Shown one piece after another: positions 16,876 to 27,735 of a DNA stretch of 64,000 bases. This DNA comes from Streptococcus oralis subsp. tigurinus (lineage in GTDB: Bacteria > Bacillota > Bacilli > Lactobacillales > Streptococcaceae): contig NZ_AP018338.1 in the NCBI RefSeq assembly GCF_002356415.1, positions 62,001 through 126,000 of the forward strand, in the 5' to 3' direction. The translations under genes were made by a program, and so were the position numbers. The notes beneath the pieces are model-generated. The model ran no database searches, was not told where the DNA came from, and worked only from the letters and a program-made list of their open reading frames with translations. The stretch's first letter is position 1. Each line of letters opens with the position of its first letter.

Positions 16876-16943
16876 GTTAGGAAGATAAGTTACTAATAGT
16901 GCGTATTTGTAGTCGATAGAAATGATATATTAATGGATAGCTT

Positions 16944-17075
16944 ATGAAAAAACAACGAAACCTACATGTATTTTTAGGCCGGACGGCCCTATATTTTGTA
17001 ATCTTACTTGGCTTGCTTTATTTTTTTAGTTACCTTGGGCAGGGACAAGGTGGCTTTATTTATAATGAGTTCTAG
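16944..17075 (+). CDS. dltX: DltX, small membrane protein of the dlt operon (43 aa)
   Basis: The short product (MKKQRNLHVF start, one hydrophobic helix LYFVILLGLLYFFSYLG, then QGQGGFIYNEF) matches DltX. The conserved C-terminal FIYNEF motif is complete. DltX is needed with DltB and DltD for D-alanyl transfer to teichoic acids across the membrane. It lies 20 bases before dltA. Confidence 0.9.
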   Translation: MKKQRNLHVFLGRTALYFVILLGLLYFFSYLGQGQGGFIYNEF

Positions 17076-17095
17076 TTTAAAGGAGAAAAGGAACA

Positions 17096-18646
17096 GTGTC
17101 TAATAAACCGATAAAAGATATGATTGAAACGATTGAGCACTTTGCTCAAACACAGCCAACATATCCTGTCTACAATGTTTTAGGTCAAGAGCATACTTAT
17201 GGCGATCTGAAGGCTGATTCAGATAGTTTAGCTGCAGCTATCGATCGACTTGACTTGCCTGAGAAATCTCCAGTCGTCGTTTTTGGTGGTCAGGAATATG
17301 AGATGTTGGCTACCTTTGTAGCACTGACTAAGTCAGGGCATGCCTACATTCCAATTGACAGCCATTCGGCCTTGGAACGAGTTTCTGCTATCGTAGAAGT
17401 TGCAGATCCAAGCTTGATTATTGCTATCTCAGATTTTCCATTAGAGCGAGTCTCTACGCCAATGATGACTTTAGCTCAGGTTCAAGAAGCCTTTGCTCAA
17501 GGGGCTAGTTATGAGATTACACATCCAGTCAAAGGAGATGATAATTACTACATCATCTTTACTTCTGGTACGACCGGTAAGCCTAAGGGGGTGCAGATTT
17601 CCCATGACAATCTCCTCAGCTTTACCAACTGGATGATTACAGATAAGGAATTTGCGACGCCAAGTCGTCCACAAATGCTGGCTCAGCCCCCTTATTCTTT
17701 TGACCTATCTGTCATGTACTGGGCACCGACCTTGGCACTTGGTGGCACGCTTTTCGCTCTTCCTTCAGCCATTACTCAGGACTTCAAAAAACTCTTTGCG
17801 ACGATCTTTTCCTTGCCAATCGCTATCTGGACCTCAACACCGTCCTTTGCAGATATGGCCATGTTATCAGAAGACTTTAACAGTGAGAAAATGCCAGGAA
17901 TCACGCATTTCTACTTTGATGGTGAAGAATTGACGGTCAAAACAGCTCAAAAACTGCGCGAGCGATTCCCAAATGCTCGTATTATCAATGCCTACGGTCC
18001 AACAGAAGCGACAGTAGCTTTGTCAGCAGTTGCCGTCACTGATGAGATGTTGGCGACTATCAAACGCCTGCCAATCGGCTATACCAAGGCGGATTCTCCA
18101 ACCTTTATCATTGACGAGGAAGGGAAGAAAGTTCCAAATGGTGAACAGGGAGAAATCATCGTTTCTGGGCCAGCTGTTTCAAAAGGCTATATGAATAATC
18201 CTGAAAAAACGGCAGAAGCTTTCTTTGAATTCGAAGGTCTTCCAGCCTACCACACAGGGGATGTAGGAACCATGACAGATGAGGGCTTGCTTCTCTATGG
18301 TGGACGCATGGATTTCCAGATTAAGTTTAATGGTTATCGCATTGAACTTGAAGATGTCTCTCAAAACCTCAACAAGTCTCGCTATATCGAGTCGGCTGTT
18401 GCTGTCCCACGTTATAACAAGGACCACAAGGTACAAAATCTACTGGCCTATGTCATCCTAAAGGACGGCGTTCGTGAACAGTTTGAACGTGATATCGATA
18501 TTACCAAGGCTATCAAAGAAGACCTAGCAGATATCATGATGTCTTATATGATGCCGTCTAAGTTTCTCTATCGAGACAGTTTGCCGCTAACGCCTAATGG
18601 TAAAATTGATATCAAGGGCTTGATTAACGAGGTAAACAGTAGATGA
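17096..18646 (+). CDS. dltA: DltA, D-alanine--D-alanyl carrier protein ligase (516 aa)
   Basis: It adenylates D-alanine with ATP and loads it on DltC in the cytoplasm. Adenylation-domain motifs are present: [14 protein letters not shown] near residue 155, [19 protein letters not shown] near 300, YHTGDVG near 385 and PLTPNGKID near the end. The start is GTG at 17096 after AAAGGAGAAAAGG. Its stop overlaps the dltB start (ATGA). Confidence 0.95.
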   Translation: MSNKPIKDMIETIEHFAQTQPTYPVYNVLGQEHTYGDLKADSDSLAAAIDRLDLPEKSPVVVFGGQEYEMLATFVALTKSGHAYIPIDSHSALERVSAIVEVADPSLIIAISDFPLERVSTPMMTLAQVQEAFAQGASYEITHPVKGDDNYYIIFTSGTTGKPKGVQISHDNLLSFTNWMITDKEFATPSRPQMLAQPPYSFDLSVMYWAPTLALGGTLFALPSAITQDFKKLFATIFSLPIAIWTSTPSFADMAMLSEDFNSEKMPGITHFYFDGEELTVKTAQKLRERFPNARIINAYGPTEATVALSAVAVTDEMLATIKRLPIGYTKADSPTFIIDEEGKKVPNGEQGEIIVSGPAVSKGYMNNPEKTAEAFFEFEGLPAYHTGDVGTMTDEGLLLYGGRMDFQIKFNGYRIELEDVSQNLNKSRYIESAVAVPRYNKDHKVQNLLAYVILKDGVREQFERDIDITKAIKEDLADIMMSYMMPSKFLYRDSLPLTPNGKIDIKGLINEVNSR

Positions 18647-19887
18647 TGGAGCTTTATAAACAGCTACCTCATTTGGAACCTTATGGTGATCTTCAGTACT
18701 TTTTATACGTAATTGCTGCGACTTTACCTATCTTTATTGGTCTTTTTTTCAAGAAACGTTTTGCCTTGTACGAGGTGCTTGTTAGTCTCTTCTTTATCGT
18801 CACCATGTTGGTAGGTGGAAAGACGAATCAAATAAGCGCACTTATCCTTTATGTTATCTGGCAAGTACTTCTTGTATCTTTCTACAAAAGGTACAGGAAA
18901 CAATGGGATAGTAAATGGATATTTTACCTGGTTAGTTTTTTATCTCTATTGCCTATCGTCTTTGTGAAAGTATCTCCTGCTATTCATGGACCTCAATCTT
19001 TGTTTGGATTTTTAGGGATTTCTTACCTAACCTTTCGTGCTGTTGGGGTTATCGTTGAGTTAAGAGACGGTGTCATTAAGGATTTAACGATTTGGCAATT
19101 CTTACGTTTTCTTCTCTTTATGCCGACTTTCTCGAGTGGTCCCATTGATCGTTTTAAACGCTTCAATGAAAATTATGAGACCATTCCTGAACGGGATGAG
19201 TTGATGAACATGCTAGAAGGGGCTGTCAAGTATATCATGCTTGGCTTCCTTTACAAGTTTATCTTGGCCCATGTTTTGGGAGAGATATTACTGCCTCCGC
19301 TGAAAAATTTGGCCTTGCAGACAGGTGGTTTCTTTAACCATTATGCTCTTGCAGTTATGTATACCTTCGGTTTAGAACTGTTCTTTGACTTTGCGGGCTA
19401 CTCTATGTTTGCCTTAGCCATTTCAAACTTGATGGGTATTCATAGTCCTATCAACTTTAACAAGCCCTTTTTGTCAAGGGATTTAAAAGAATTTTGGAAT
19501 CGCTGGCACATGAGTTTGTCTTTCTGGTTCCGTGACTTTGTCTTTATGCGGATGGTCATGGTGTTGACCAGAAAGAAGGTCTTTAAAAATCGCAATGTGA
19601 CCTCAAGTGTAGCCTATATTCTCAATATGCTGATTATGGGATTTTGGCATGGTGTGACCTGGTACTATATCGCCTACGGACTTTTTCATGGGATTGGGCT
19701 GGTCATCAATGACGCTTGGGTTCGTAAGAAAAAAGCGCTCAATAAAGAACGGAAAAAAGCTGGAAAGGGTTCCTTACCTGAGAATCGCTGGATTCAGTTG
19801 CTTGGCATGGTTGTCACCTTCCATGTCGTGATGGTTTCATTCTTAATCTTTTCTGGATTTTTGAATGATTTATGGTTTAAAAAATAA
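18643..19887 (+). CDS. dltB: DltB, MBOAT-family D-alanyl transfer protein (414 aa)
   Basis: A multipass membrane acyltransferase that moves D-alanine from DltC to the outer side. MBOAT features include [20 protein letters not shown] and the catalytic His in [15 protein letters not shown] near residue 335. The start overlaps the dltA stop by 4 bases. The C-terminal WLKK-like end (LNDLWFKK) is complete. Confidence 0.95.
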   Translation: MMELYKQLPHLEPYGDLQYFLYVIAATLPIFIGLFFKKRFALYEVLVSLFFIVTMLVGGKTNQISALILYVIWQVLLVSFYKRYRKQWDSKWIFYLVSFLSLLPIVFVKVSPAIHGPQSLFGFLGISYLTFRAVGVIVELRDGVIKDLTIWQFLRFLLFMPTFSSGPIDRFKRFNENYETIPERDELMNMLEGAVKYIMLGFLYKFILAHVLGEILLPPLKNLALQTGGFFNHYALAVMYTFGLELFFDFAGYSMFALAISNLMGIHSPINFNKPFLSRDLKEFWNRWHMSLSFWFRDFVFMRMVMVLTRKKVFKNRNVTSSVAYILNMLIMGFWHGVTWYYIAYGLFHGIGLVINDAWVRKKKALNKERKKAGKGSLPENRWIQLLGMVVTFHVVMVSFLIFSGFLNDLWFKK

Positions 19888-19897
19888 AAGGATATGA

Positions 19898-21401
<1,504 letters not shown>

Positions 21402-21410
21402 AACCAGATA

Positions 21411-21441
21411 AAAGTTTGGGATTTGAACCCAAGCTTTTTTT
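21411..21441 (+). terminator. dlt operon terminator
   Basis: AAAGTTTGGG pairs with CCCAAGCTTT (one G-T pair), followed by a T7 run. Confidence 0.85.
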
Positions 21442-21543
21442 GTTTAAATAGCGAATGTTTTAGATGAAAATAAGTCAAAAGTTTCAAATTTTCTAGAAAT
21501 ATCGTATAATATAAAGGAAAAAAGAAAAGAAAAGGATTTCAAA

Positions 21544-23607
21544 ATGAATAAACGTTCTTTGTTACCTGTCTTATCGACAGCTCTATTAGCCCCAGCCTTT
21601 TTAGCTGGACAAGTATACGCTGAAGAAGCAACAACTCCTGCAGAAAGTTCAGCTGTTGTAGCAACTCCCGCCACGTCGGAGGCTCCTGCTCCTGTGTCGA
21701 ACCCTGTAGCGTCAGCAACTCCAACAAACGAGGTAGAGACTCCAGCAACCGTTGCATCTGCAGAAGCTCCGTCAGCTCCTGCTGAATCTACTAAAAGCGA
21801 AGAAAAGGACACCGTTATCTTACACACCAATGATGTCCATGGTCGTATCGTAGAGGAAAAAGGAGTAATTGGAGATGCCAAGTTAGCGACTGTCATTGAG
21901 CAGGAACGTGCGAAATCAAATCAAAATACTCTGGTTGTTGATGCGGGAGACGCCTTCCAAGGTTTGCCGATTTCCAACTCTACGAAGGGTGAAGCGCGTG
22001 CTGAAATTCTCAATCAGATGCAGTATGATGCCATGGCAGTAGGAAACCATGAGTTTGACTTTGGCCTTGATGAAGTTAAAAAATACAAGGAAATCTTGAA
22101 ATTCCCATTACTTAGCTCAAATACCTATGTCAATGGCGCTCGTCTTTTTGAAGCTTCTACAATTGTTGATAAAGATAAGACTGTGGAAGGTGATGAATTT
22201 GTTGTAATCGGTGTGACAACACCTGAAACCGCTACAAAAACCCACCCTAAAAACATTAAAGGGGTAACTTTTACAGATCCAATCTCTGAAGTCAATAAGG
22301 TCATCGAAGAAGTTCAAGCCAAGGCTCGTGCAGAAGGCAAGGACTACAAACACTATGTTGTGCTCGCTCACTTGGGTGTAGATACCACAACTCCAGTCGA
22401 GTGGCGTGGTTCAACCTTGGCAGAAGCTCTATCTAAAAATCCTCGTCTCAAAGGCAAACGTGTGACAGTTATTGATGGGCATTCTCATACAGTAGCTTCC
22501 ACAACTTATGGCAACAATGTTACCTATAACCAAACAGGAAGTTACCTTCATAATGTTGGGAAAGTTATCTACAAATCACGTCAGCTTTTGGGGAATCCTA
22601 CGTTGATTGCAGCTGCTGATGCCAAGAAATTGACTGCCAATCCAAAAGTTGAAAAACTAGTCAAAGACATTAAACAAAAATACGATGCTGAAAATGCAGT
22701 TGAGATTGTCTCAAACAGCCCTGTAGAACTAAACGGTGATCGTGAAAATGTTCGAGTTCGTGAAACCAACCTCGGAAACGTCGTAGCAGACTCCCTCTAT
22801 CAGTATGGTCAAACAGGATTTAGCCATCCGACAGACATCGCTGTGACAAATGGTGGTGGCTTGCGTGAAACCATTGCAAAAGGCAAACCAATCACTAAAG
22901 GAAATGTCATTGCTGTTCTTCCATTTGGAAATACCATTTCACAAATCCAAGTGACGGGGCAACAAGTCTTAGATATGTTTGAAAAATCACTCGGATCTAT
23001 CTTGCAGGTCGATAAGGATGGCAAGAAGGTCTTGGATGAGAACGGACAACCATTGCTAGAACCAAGTGGTGGCTTCTTGCAAGTTTCAGGTGTGAAGGTC
23101 TACTATGATACCAACCTACCATCAGGTAAACGTGTCTTGGCCATCCAGGTCAAAAACCGTACAACTGGTCGTTATGATCTCCTAGACCTCGCAAAAAACT
23201 ACTATCTTGCAACCAATGATTTCTTAGCTGCAGGTGGTGATGGCTACACTATGTTGGGTGGCGCTCGTGAAGAAGGCCCATCTATGGATGCTGCCTTTGA
23301 AGAGTATCTGAAAACCGCTGATTTGACCCAGTATGAAAAGATTAATCCGAACTCACGGACGATTTCTGTGGATTCTACAACTTTTAGTCTGCCAGTAGAA
23401 ACGCCTCAAACGAATGCAGCTGCTAGCGATGCGACTACGAATGTACCACTGACTTATGAGGTGGCAGGTCAATTTAGCAAGAAGGCAGTTGTCTCAGAAA
23501 AAGCTCTCCCAAATACAGGAAGTGAGCAATCCATCTTCTTGCTCTTGATGGGAATGGTAGCTGGTTTGGCAGGTATCTTATCGAGCCGAAAACCAAAGCT
23601 AAAATAG
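21544..23607 (+). CDS. LPXTG wall-anchored 5'-nucleotidase (687 aa)
   Basis: A signal peptide (MNKRSLLPVLSTALLAPAFL start, cleavage near AYA|EE) precedes an Ala/Pro/Thr/Ser-rich linker to about residue 85. The metallophosphatase domain has ILHTNDVHGRI, DAGDAFQG and GNHEFDFG. The C-terminal 5'-nucleotidase domain has ETNLGNVVADS, TNGGGLRE and AAGGDGYTML. The end has LPNTG, a hydrophobic helix and RKPKLK, so sortase attaches it to the wall. Such enzymes release adenosine or scavenge nucleotides outside the cell. The exact substrate is not readable from sequence. Confidence 0.9.
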   Translation: MNKRSLLPVLSTALLAPAFLAGQVYAEEATTPAESSAVVATPATSEAPAPVSNPVASATPTNEVETPATVASAEAPSAPAESTKSEEKDTVILHTNDVHGRIVEEKGVIGDAKLATVIEQERAKSNQNTLVVDAGDAFQGLPISNSTKGEARAEILNQMQYDAMAVGNHEFDFGLDEVKKYKEILKFPLLSSNTYVNGARLFEASTIVDKDKTVEGDEFVVIGVTTPETATKTHPKNIKGVTFTDPISEVNKVIEEVQAKARAEGKDYKHYVVLAHLGVDTTTPVEWRGSTLAEALSKNPRLKGKRVTVIDGHSHTVASTTYGNNVTYNQTGSYLHNVGKVIYKSRQLLGNPTLIAAADAKKLTANPKVEKLVKDIKQKYDAENAVEIVSNSPVELNGDRENVRVRETNLGNVVADSLYQYGQTGFSHPTDIAVTNGGGLRETIAKGKPITKGNVIAVLPFGNTISQIQVTGQQVLDMFEKSLGSILQVDKDGKKVLDENGQPLLEPSGGFLQVSGVKVYYDTNLPSGKRVLAIQVKNRTTGRYDLLDLAKNYYLATNDFLAAGGDGYTMLGGAREEGPSMDAAFEEYLKTADLTQYEKINPNSRTISVDSTTFSLPVETPQTNAAASDATTNVPLTYEVAGQFSKKAVVSEKALPNTGSEQSIFLLLMGMVAGLAGILSSRKPKLK

Positions 23608-23625
23608 GTTAAATTTCACATCTAG

Positions 23626-23673
23626 AAGAGTCTAGGGAAACGTTTTTACGCCTTTTTCCCTTGACTCTTTTTT
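23626..23673 (+). terminator. terminator after the 5'-nucleotidase gene
   Basis: AAGAGTC-AGGGAAA pairs with TTTCCCT-GACTCTT, followed by Ts. The loop is about 12 bases. Confidence 0.85.
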
Positions 23674-23682
23674 GGTTTATGA

Positions 23683-23699
23683 TATAATTAACCAGTAAA
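23683..23699 (+). promoter_or_regulatory. adcR promoter -10 overlapping an AdcR box
   Basis: TATAAT (23683-23688) runs into TTAACCAGTAAA (23688-23699), which fits the AdcR operator TTAACYRGTTAA with one mismatch. Zinc-bound AdcR would block this promoter. Confidence 0.8.
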
Positions 23700-23755
23700 G
23701 AATCGGTGGCTATCTATGTTTTTTTACTAAAAGATAGCTAGGGAAGGAGTAACAC

Positions 23756-24196
23756 ATGAGACAGCTTGCACAGGAAATCGATAACTTTTTAAACGAGGTG
23801 ATCTTGAGATCTGAGAACCAGCATGAAATTCTGATTGGGCATTGCACAAGTGACGTAGCCTTGACCAATACTCAGGAACACATCCTCATGCTCCTGTCAG
23901 AAGAATCCTTAACCAACTCGGAGTTGGCTCGTCGTCTCAATGTCAGTCAGGCGGCAGTGACCAAGGCTATCAAGTCTTTGGTCAAAGAGGGTATGTTAGA
24001 GACATCCAGAGATCCAAAGGATGCGCGTGTGATTTTTTACCAACTGACAGAACTGGCTCGACCAGTGGCAGAGGAACACCACCATCATCATGAACACACG
24101 CTCTTAGCCTATGAACAAGTGGCAAGTCAGTTTACTCCAAATGAACAAGAAGTGATTCAGCGGTTTTTAACTGCTTTAGTAGGAGAAATCAAATAA
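23756..24196 (+). CDS. adcR: AdcR, zinc-responsive MarR-family repressor (146 aa)
   Basis: The winged HTH (residues 40-100) contains [20 protein letters not shown] and the wing [15 protein letters not shown]. Zinc-binding residues are visible in the N-terminal part (His28, Cys30 region: IGHCTSD) and in the EEHHHHHEH cluster near 105-113. AdcR represses zinc uptake genes when zinc is sufficient. It shares its last base with adcC. Confidence 0.95.
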   Translation: MRQLAQEIDNFLNEVILRSENQHEILIGHCTSDVALTNTQEHILMLLSEESLTNSELARRLNVSQAAVTKAIKSLVKEGMLETSRDPKDARVIFYQLTELARPVAEEHHHHHEHTLLAYEQVASQFTPNEQEVIQRFLTALVGEIK

Positions 24197-24900
24197 TGCG
24201 GTATATTACAGTAGAGGACTTGTCTTTCTATTATGACAAAGAGCCTGTCCTCGAGCACATCAACTATAGTGTTGATAGTGGGGAGTTTGTTACCCTGACT
24301 GGTGAAAATGGAGCTGCCAAGACGACGCTGATTAAGGCTAGTCTAGGCATCTTGCAGCCAAGATTTGGCAAGGTAACCATCTCAAAAACAAATACTCATG
24401 GGAAAAAGCTTAGGATAGCTTATCTTCCCCAGCAAATTGCCAGTTTTAATGCTGGCTTTCCAAGTACAGTTTATGAATTTGTCAAGTCGGGTCGCTATCC
24501 GCGAAAGGGTTGGTTTCGTCGTTTGAACGCCCATGATGAGGAGCATATCAAGGCCAGTCTAGACTCGGTTGGTATGTGGGAACATCGTGACAAACGAATT
24601 GGTTCCCTTTCGGGAGGGCAAAAGCAACGAGCAGTGATTGCCCGGATGTTTGCTTCTGACCCAGATATTTTTGTCTTGGATGAGCCGACGACAGGGATGG
24701 ATGCGGGAAGCAAAAATGAATTTTACGAACTCATGCACCATAGTGCCCACCATCATGGCAAGGCTGTTTTGATGATTACCCATGATCCTGAGGAGGTTAA
24801 GGACTATGCGGATCGCAATATCCATCTAGTGCGCAATCAAGACTCGCCGTGGCGTTGTTTCAATGTTCACGAAAGCGACCAGGAGGTGGAACATGCTTAG
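24196..24900 (+). CDS. adcC: AdcC, zinc ABC transporter ATPase (234 aa)
   Basis: The ATPase that drives AdcAB zinc import. The P-loop is GENGAAKTT near residue 35, with Ala where most ABC proteins have Gly or Ser; the Lys-Thr-Thr is intact. The signature SLSGGQKQR is near 136, Walker [12 protein letters not shown] near 158 and the switch His in ITHD. It overlaps adcR by one base and adcB by 8. I recall the same P-loop in pneumococcal AdcC, so it is probably functional. Confidence 0.95.
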   Translation: MRYITVEDLSFYYDKEPVLEHINYSVDSGEFVTLTGENGAAKTTLIKASLGILQPRFGKVTISKTNTHGKKLRIAYLPQQIASFNAGFPSTVYEFVKSGRYPRKGWFRRLNAHDEEHIKASLDSVGMWEHRDKRIGSLSGGQKQRAVIARMFASDPDIFVLDEPTTGMDAGSKNEFYELMHHSAHHHGKAVLMITHDPEEVKDYADRNIHLVRNQDSPWRCFNVHESDQEVEHA

Positions 24901-25699
24901 TTTGTTATCTTATGATTTCATGCAGCGTGCCTTCTTGGCGGTCATTGCCATGAGTCTTTTTTCTCCAGTTCTTGGGACCTTCCTTATCTTACGTCGTCAG
25001 AGTTTGATGAGTGATACCCTCAGTCACGTTTCTCTGTCAGGGGTAGCCTTTGGTCTGGTTTTGGGAATTTCTCCAACTATTTCAACCATTGCTATCGTCT
25101 TGATCGCAGCGGTCTTTCTAGAGTATCTCCGGACAGTCTATAAGAACTTTATGGAAATCGGAACAGCTATCCTCATGTCAACAGGACTTGCAGTGTCTCT
25201 TATCGTGATGAGTAAGGGCAAAAGTTCTAGTTCCATGAGTTTGGACCAATATCTCTTTGGGTCTATTGTGACTATTAGCCAGGAGCAGGTGATGTTCCTC
25301 TTTGCCATTGCTGTGGTCGTTTTACTCTTGACTTTCTTGTTCTTGCGACCAATGTATATCCTGACTTTTGATGAGGACACGGCCTTTGTGGATGGCTTGC
25401 CAGTTCGTACCATGTCTATCCTCTTTAACATGGTGACAGGGGTGGCGATTGCCCTTATGATTCCAGCAGCAGGAGCCCTTTTGGTGTCGACCATTATGGT
25501 CTTACCGGCTAGTATTGCCCTGCGTCTGGGGAAAAACTTCAAATCCGTTATGTTGCTAGCCAGTGCTATAGGCTTTTTGGGAATGGTGGCAGGTCTCTAT
25601 ATTTCCTACTATGCGGAAACCCCTGCCAGCGCTAGTATTACCATTATCTTTGTAGCTGTCTTTTTGTTAGTCAGTCTACTGAAACGTTTTATCAAATAG
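24893..25699 (+). CDS. adcB: AdcB, zinc ABC transporter permease (268 aa)
   Basis: I start at [13 protein letters not shown] (ATG 24893) with CAGGAGGTGG just before it; a longer frame from 24863 lies inside adcC. It has eight or more hydrophobic segments of the ZnuB/MntB type, with the early motif [20 protein letters not shown]. Third gene of adcRCBA. Confidence 0.95.
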   Translation: MLSLLSYDFMQRAFLAVIAMSLFSPVLGTFLILRRQSLMSDTLSHVSLSGVAFGLVLGISPTISTIAIVLIAAVFLEYLRTVYKNFMEIGTAILMSTGLAVSLIVMSKGKSSSSMSLDQYLFGSIVTISQEQVMFLFAIAVVVLLLTFLFLRPMYILTFDEDTAFVDGLPVRTMSILFNMVTGVAIALMIPAAGALLVSTIMVLPASIALRLGKNFKSVMLLASAIGFLGMVAGLYISYYAETPASASITIIFVAVFLLVSLLKRFIK

Positions 25700-25708
25700 G
25701 AGAATGAA

Positions 25709-27214
25709 ATGAAAAAACTGAGCTTACTACTAGCTAGTCTATGTGCCTTGTTTTTAGTGGCTTGTTCCAATCAAAAGCAGGCAGATGGGAAGCTAAATAT
25801 CGTGACAACCTTTTACCCTGTCTACGAATTTACCAAGCAAGTCGCAGGAGATACTGCTAATGTAGAACTTCTAATCGGTGCTGGTACAGAACCTCACGAA
25901 TACGAACCGTCCGCCAAGGCAGTTGCTAAAATCCAAGACGCAGATACCTTCGTCTATGAAAATGAAAATATGGAAACTTGGGTTCCAAAATTGCTAGAAT
26001 CCTTGGATAAGAAAAAAGTGAAAACTATCAAGGCGACAGGTGATATGTTACTTTTGCCAGGTGGTGAGGAAGAAGAGGGAGACCATGACCATGGAGAAGA
26101 AGGCCATCACCATGAGTACGATCCCCATGTTTGGTTATCACCAGTTCGTGCCATCAAACTAGTAGAACATATCCGTGACAGCTTGTCAGCAGATTATCCT
26201 GATAAAAAAGAGACTTTTGAGAAGAATGCGTCTGCCTATATCGAAAAATTGCAAGCCTTGGATAAGGCCTACACAGATGGCTTGTCTCAAGCTAAACAAA
26301 AGAGCTTTGTGACCCAGCACGCTGCCTTTAACTACCTTGCCTTGGACTACGGTCTCAAGCAAGTATCTATCTCAGGTCTCTCACCAGATGCAGAGCCATC
26401 AGCAGCACGTTTGGCAGAATTGACAGAGTACGTCAAGAAAAATAAAATCGCCTATATCTACTTTGAAGAGAATGCCTCTCAAGCCCTTGCTAATACCCTT
26501 TCCAAAGAGGCAGGTGTCAAAACAGATGTCCTCAATCCTTTAGAAAGTCTGACAGAAGAGGACACCAAGGCGGGAGAAAATTACATCTCTATCATGGAGA
26601 AAAACCTCAAGGCTTTGAAACAAACAACAGACCAAGAAGGACCAGAAATCGAGCCAGAGAAGGAAGAAAACACCAAAACAGTTCACAATGGTTACTTTGA
26701 GGATGCAGATGTCAAAGACCGCACCTTGAGTGACTATGCAGGTAACTGGCAGTCGGTCTATCCTTTCCTTGAGGATGGAACTTTTGATCAAGTCTTTGAT
26801 TACAAGGCTAAGTTGACTGGCAAGATGACCAAAGATGAGTACAAGGCCTACTATAGAAAAGGCTATCAGACAGATGTGACTAAGATCAACATTACGGATA
26901 ATACTATGGAATTTGTTCAAGGTGGACAAAGTAAGAAATTCACCTACAAGTATGTCGGCAAGAAAATTTTGACTTATAAGAAAGGCAATCGTGGGGTGCG
27001 CTTCCTTTTTGAAGCGACAGATGCGGACGCTGGACAGTTCAAGTATGTTCAGTTTAGTGACCACAATATCGCCCCAGTCAAGGCAGAACATTTCCATATC
27101 TTCTTTGGAGGTACTAGCCAAGAAGCCCTCTTTGAAGAGATGGACAACTGGCCAACCTACTACCCAGATAACCTATCTGGACAAGAAATCGCCCAAGAAA
27201 TGTTGGCGCATTGA
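25709..27214 (+). CDS. adcA: AdcA, zinc-binding lipoprotein with fused ZinT domain (501 aa)
   Basis: Lipobox LVAC with Cys19 anchors it outside. Residues 25-310 form the ZnuA-like cluster A-I domain: TTFYPVYEF, the His/Glu-rich loop EEEEGDHDHGEEGHHHEYD, TQHAAFNYLALDYGL and SGLSPDAEPS. Residues 320-501 form a ZinT (YodA) domain with YFEDADVKDRTLSDYAG and AEHFHIFFGG. It delivers zinc to AdcBC, and the ZinT part recruits zinc when it is scarce. Last gene of the operon. Confidence 0.95.
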   Translation: MKKLSLLLASLCALFLVACSNQKQADGKLNIVTTFYPVYEFTKQVAGDTANVELLIGAGTEPHEYEPSAKAVAKIQDADTFVYENENMETWVPKLLESLDKKKVKTIKATGDMLLLPGGEEEEGDHDHGEEGHHHEYDPHVWLSPVRAIKLVEHIRDSLSADYPDKKETFEKNASAYIEKLQALDKAYTDGLSQAKQKSFVTQHAAFNYLALDYGLKQVSISGLSPDAEPSAARLAELTEYVKKNKIAYIYFEENASQALANTLSKEAGVKTDVLNPLESLTEEDTKAGENYISIMEKNLKALKQTTDQEGPEIEPEKEENTKTVHNGYFEDADVKDRTLSDYAGNWQSVYPFLEDGTFDQVFDYKAKLTGKMTKDEYKAYYRKGYQTDVTKINITDNTMEFVQGGQSKKFTYKYVGKKILTYKKGNRGVRFLFEATDADAGQFKYVQFSDHNIAPVKAEHFHIFFGGTSQEALFEEMDNWPTYYPDNLSGQEIAQEMLAH

Positions 27215-27225
27215 TGCAAGAGAAG

Positions 27226-27250
27226 ATCCCGCAAATCTGCGGGATTTTTT
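27226..27250 (+). terminator. adc operon terminator
   Basis: ATCCCGCA pairs with TGCGGGAT around AATC, then TTTTT. Confidence 0.9.
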
Positions 27251-27678
27251 GCTAGAAATGATTAGGTTGTTAGGTATTATAGTATCACAGATGTACTGTT
27301 CACAATGTGATAAAGTAGTCATTTTCTACTGGCTGCTTCTCACTAGCTGGCGAATGCAAAAGCTACGATTGTACAAATTATAGAATCTTTTCAGGGGATT
27401 TAGGAAGGGAGCTTAGTCATATTGACGCTGCTATCGCTTTTTGTTATAGTCAAGGAGAGAGCGGTCTGGAACACTAGTTTATTCACAGTCTGTGGATAAG
27501 TCTAGGGGAAAATGATATATAATCCAGGGCGATGAAGCATCCTGATAATAGCTCCGTATGTTAGTGAATTTCTGGAAAGTTAGTATAAACCCTAGTACAG
27601 AGCTGTTTGATAAAGGTCTGTTTAGCGTGAAGGCTCCCAAGTCTAAGAGCTGGCTTCTGGAGAAGCTGATTTTTAGGC
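27251..27678. other. gene-poor stretch between adcA and the fucosidase gene
   Basis: No ORF with a start and ribosome binding site is convincing here. A TATAAT sits at 27518-27523 without a good -35. There are several imperfect inverted repeats but no riboswitch or T-box motif I can name. The notable signals are the two DnaA-box-like palindromes listed separately. A small RNA cannot be excluded. Confidence 0.4.
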
Positions 27679-27707
27679 ATGCTTTCTTATCCACAAATTG
27701 TGGATAA
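27479..27707. repeat. pair of DnaA-box-like palindromes
   Basis: TTATTCACA-GTC-TGTGGATAA (27479-27499) and TTATCCACA-AAT-TGTGGATAA (27688-27707, the second arm at 27699) share the same design: two facing copies of the DnaA box TTATNCACA with 3 bases or fewer between them. Three of four arms are perfect boxes. They may bind DnaA or an unrelated repressor. Confidence 0.5.
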
Positions 27708-27735
27708 CTTTGTGAACAAGAGAAAGAGATACGAG

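Noticed and set aside
21444..21896. Long minus-strand ORF opposite the start of the 5'-nucleotidase gene
   Set aside because: It mirrors the Ala/Pro/Thr/Val-rich linker and lacks a start signal.
27505..27680. T-box, 6S RNA or other known riboregulator before the fucosidase gene
   Set aside because: No T-box core sequence, no terminator directly before the gene and no -35 for the TATAAT at 27518. Only an unnamed small RNA remains possible.
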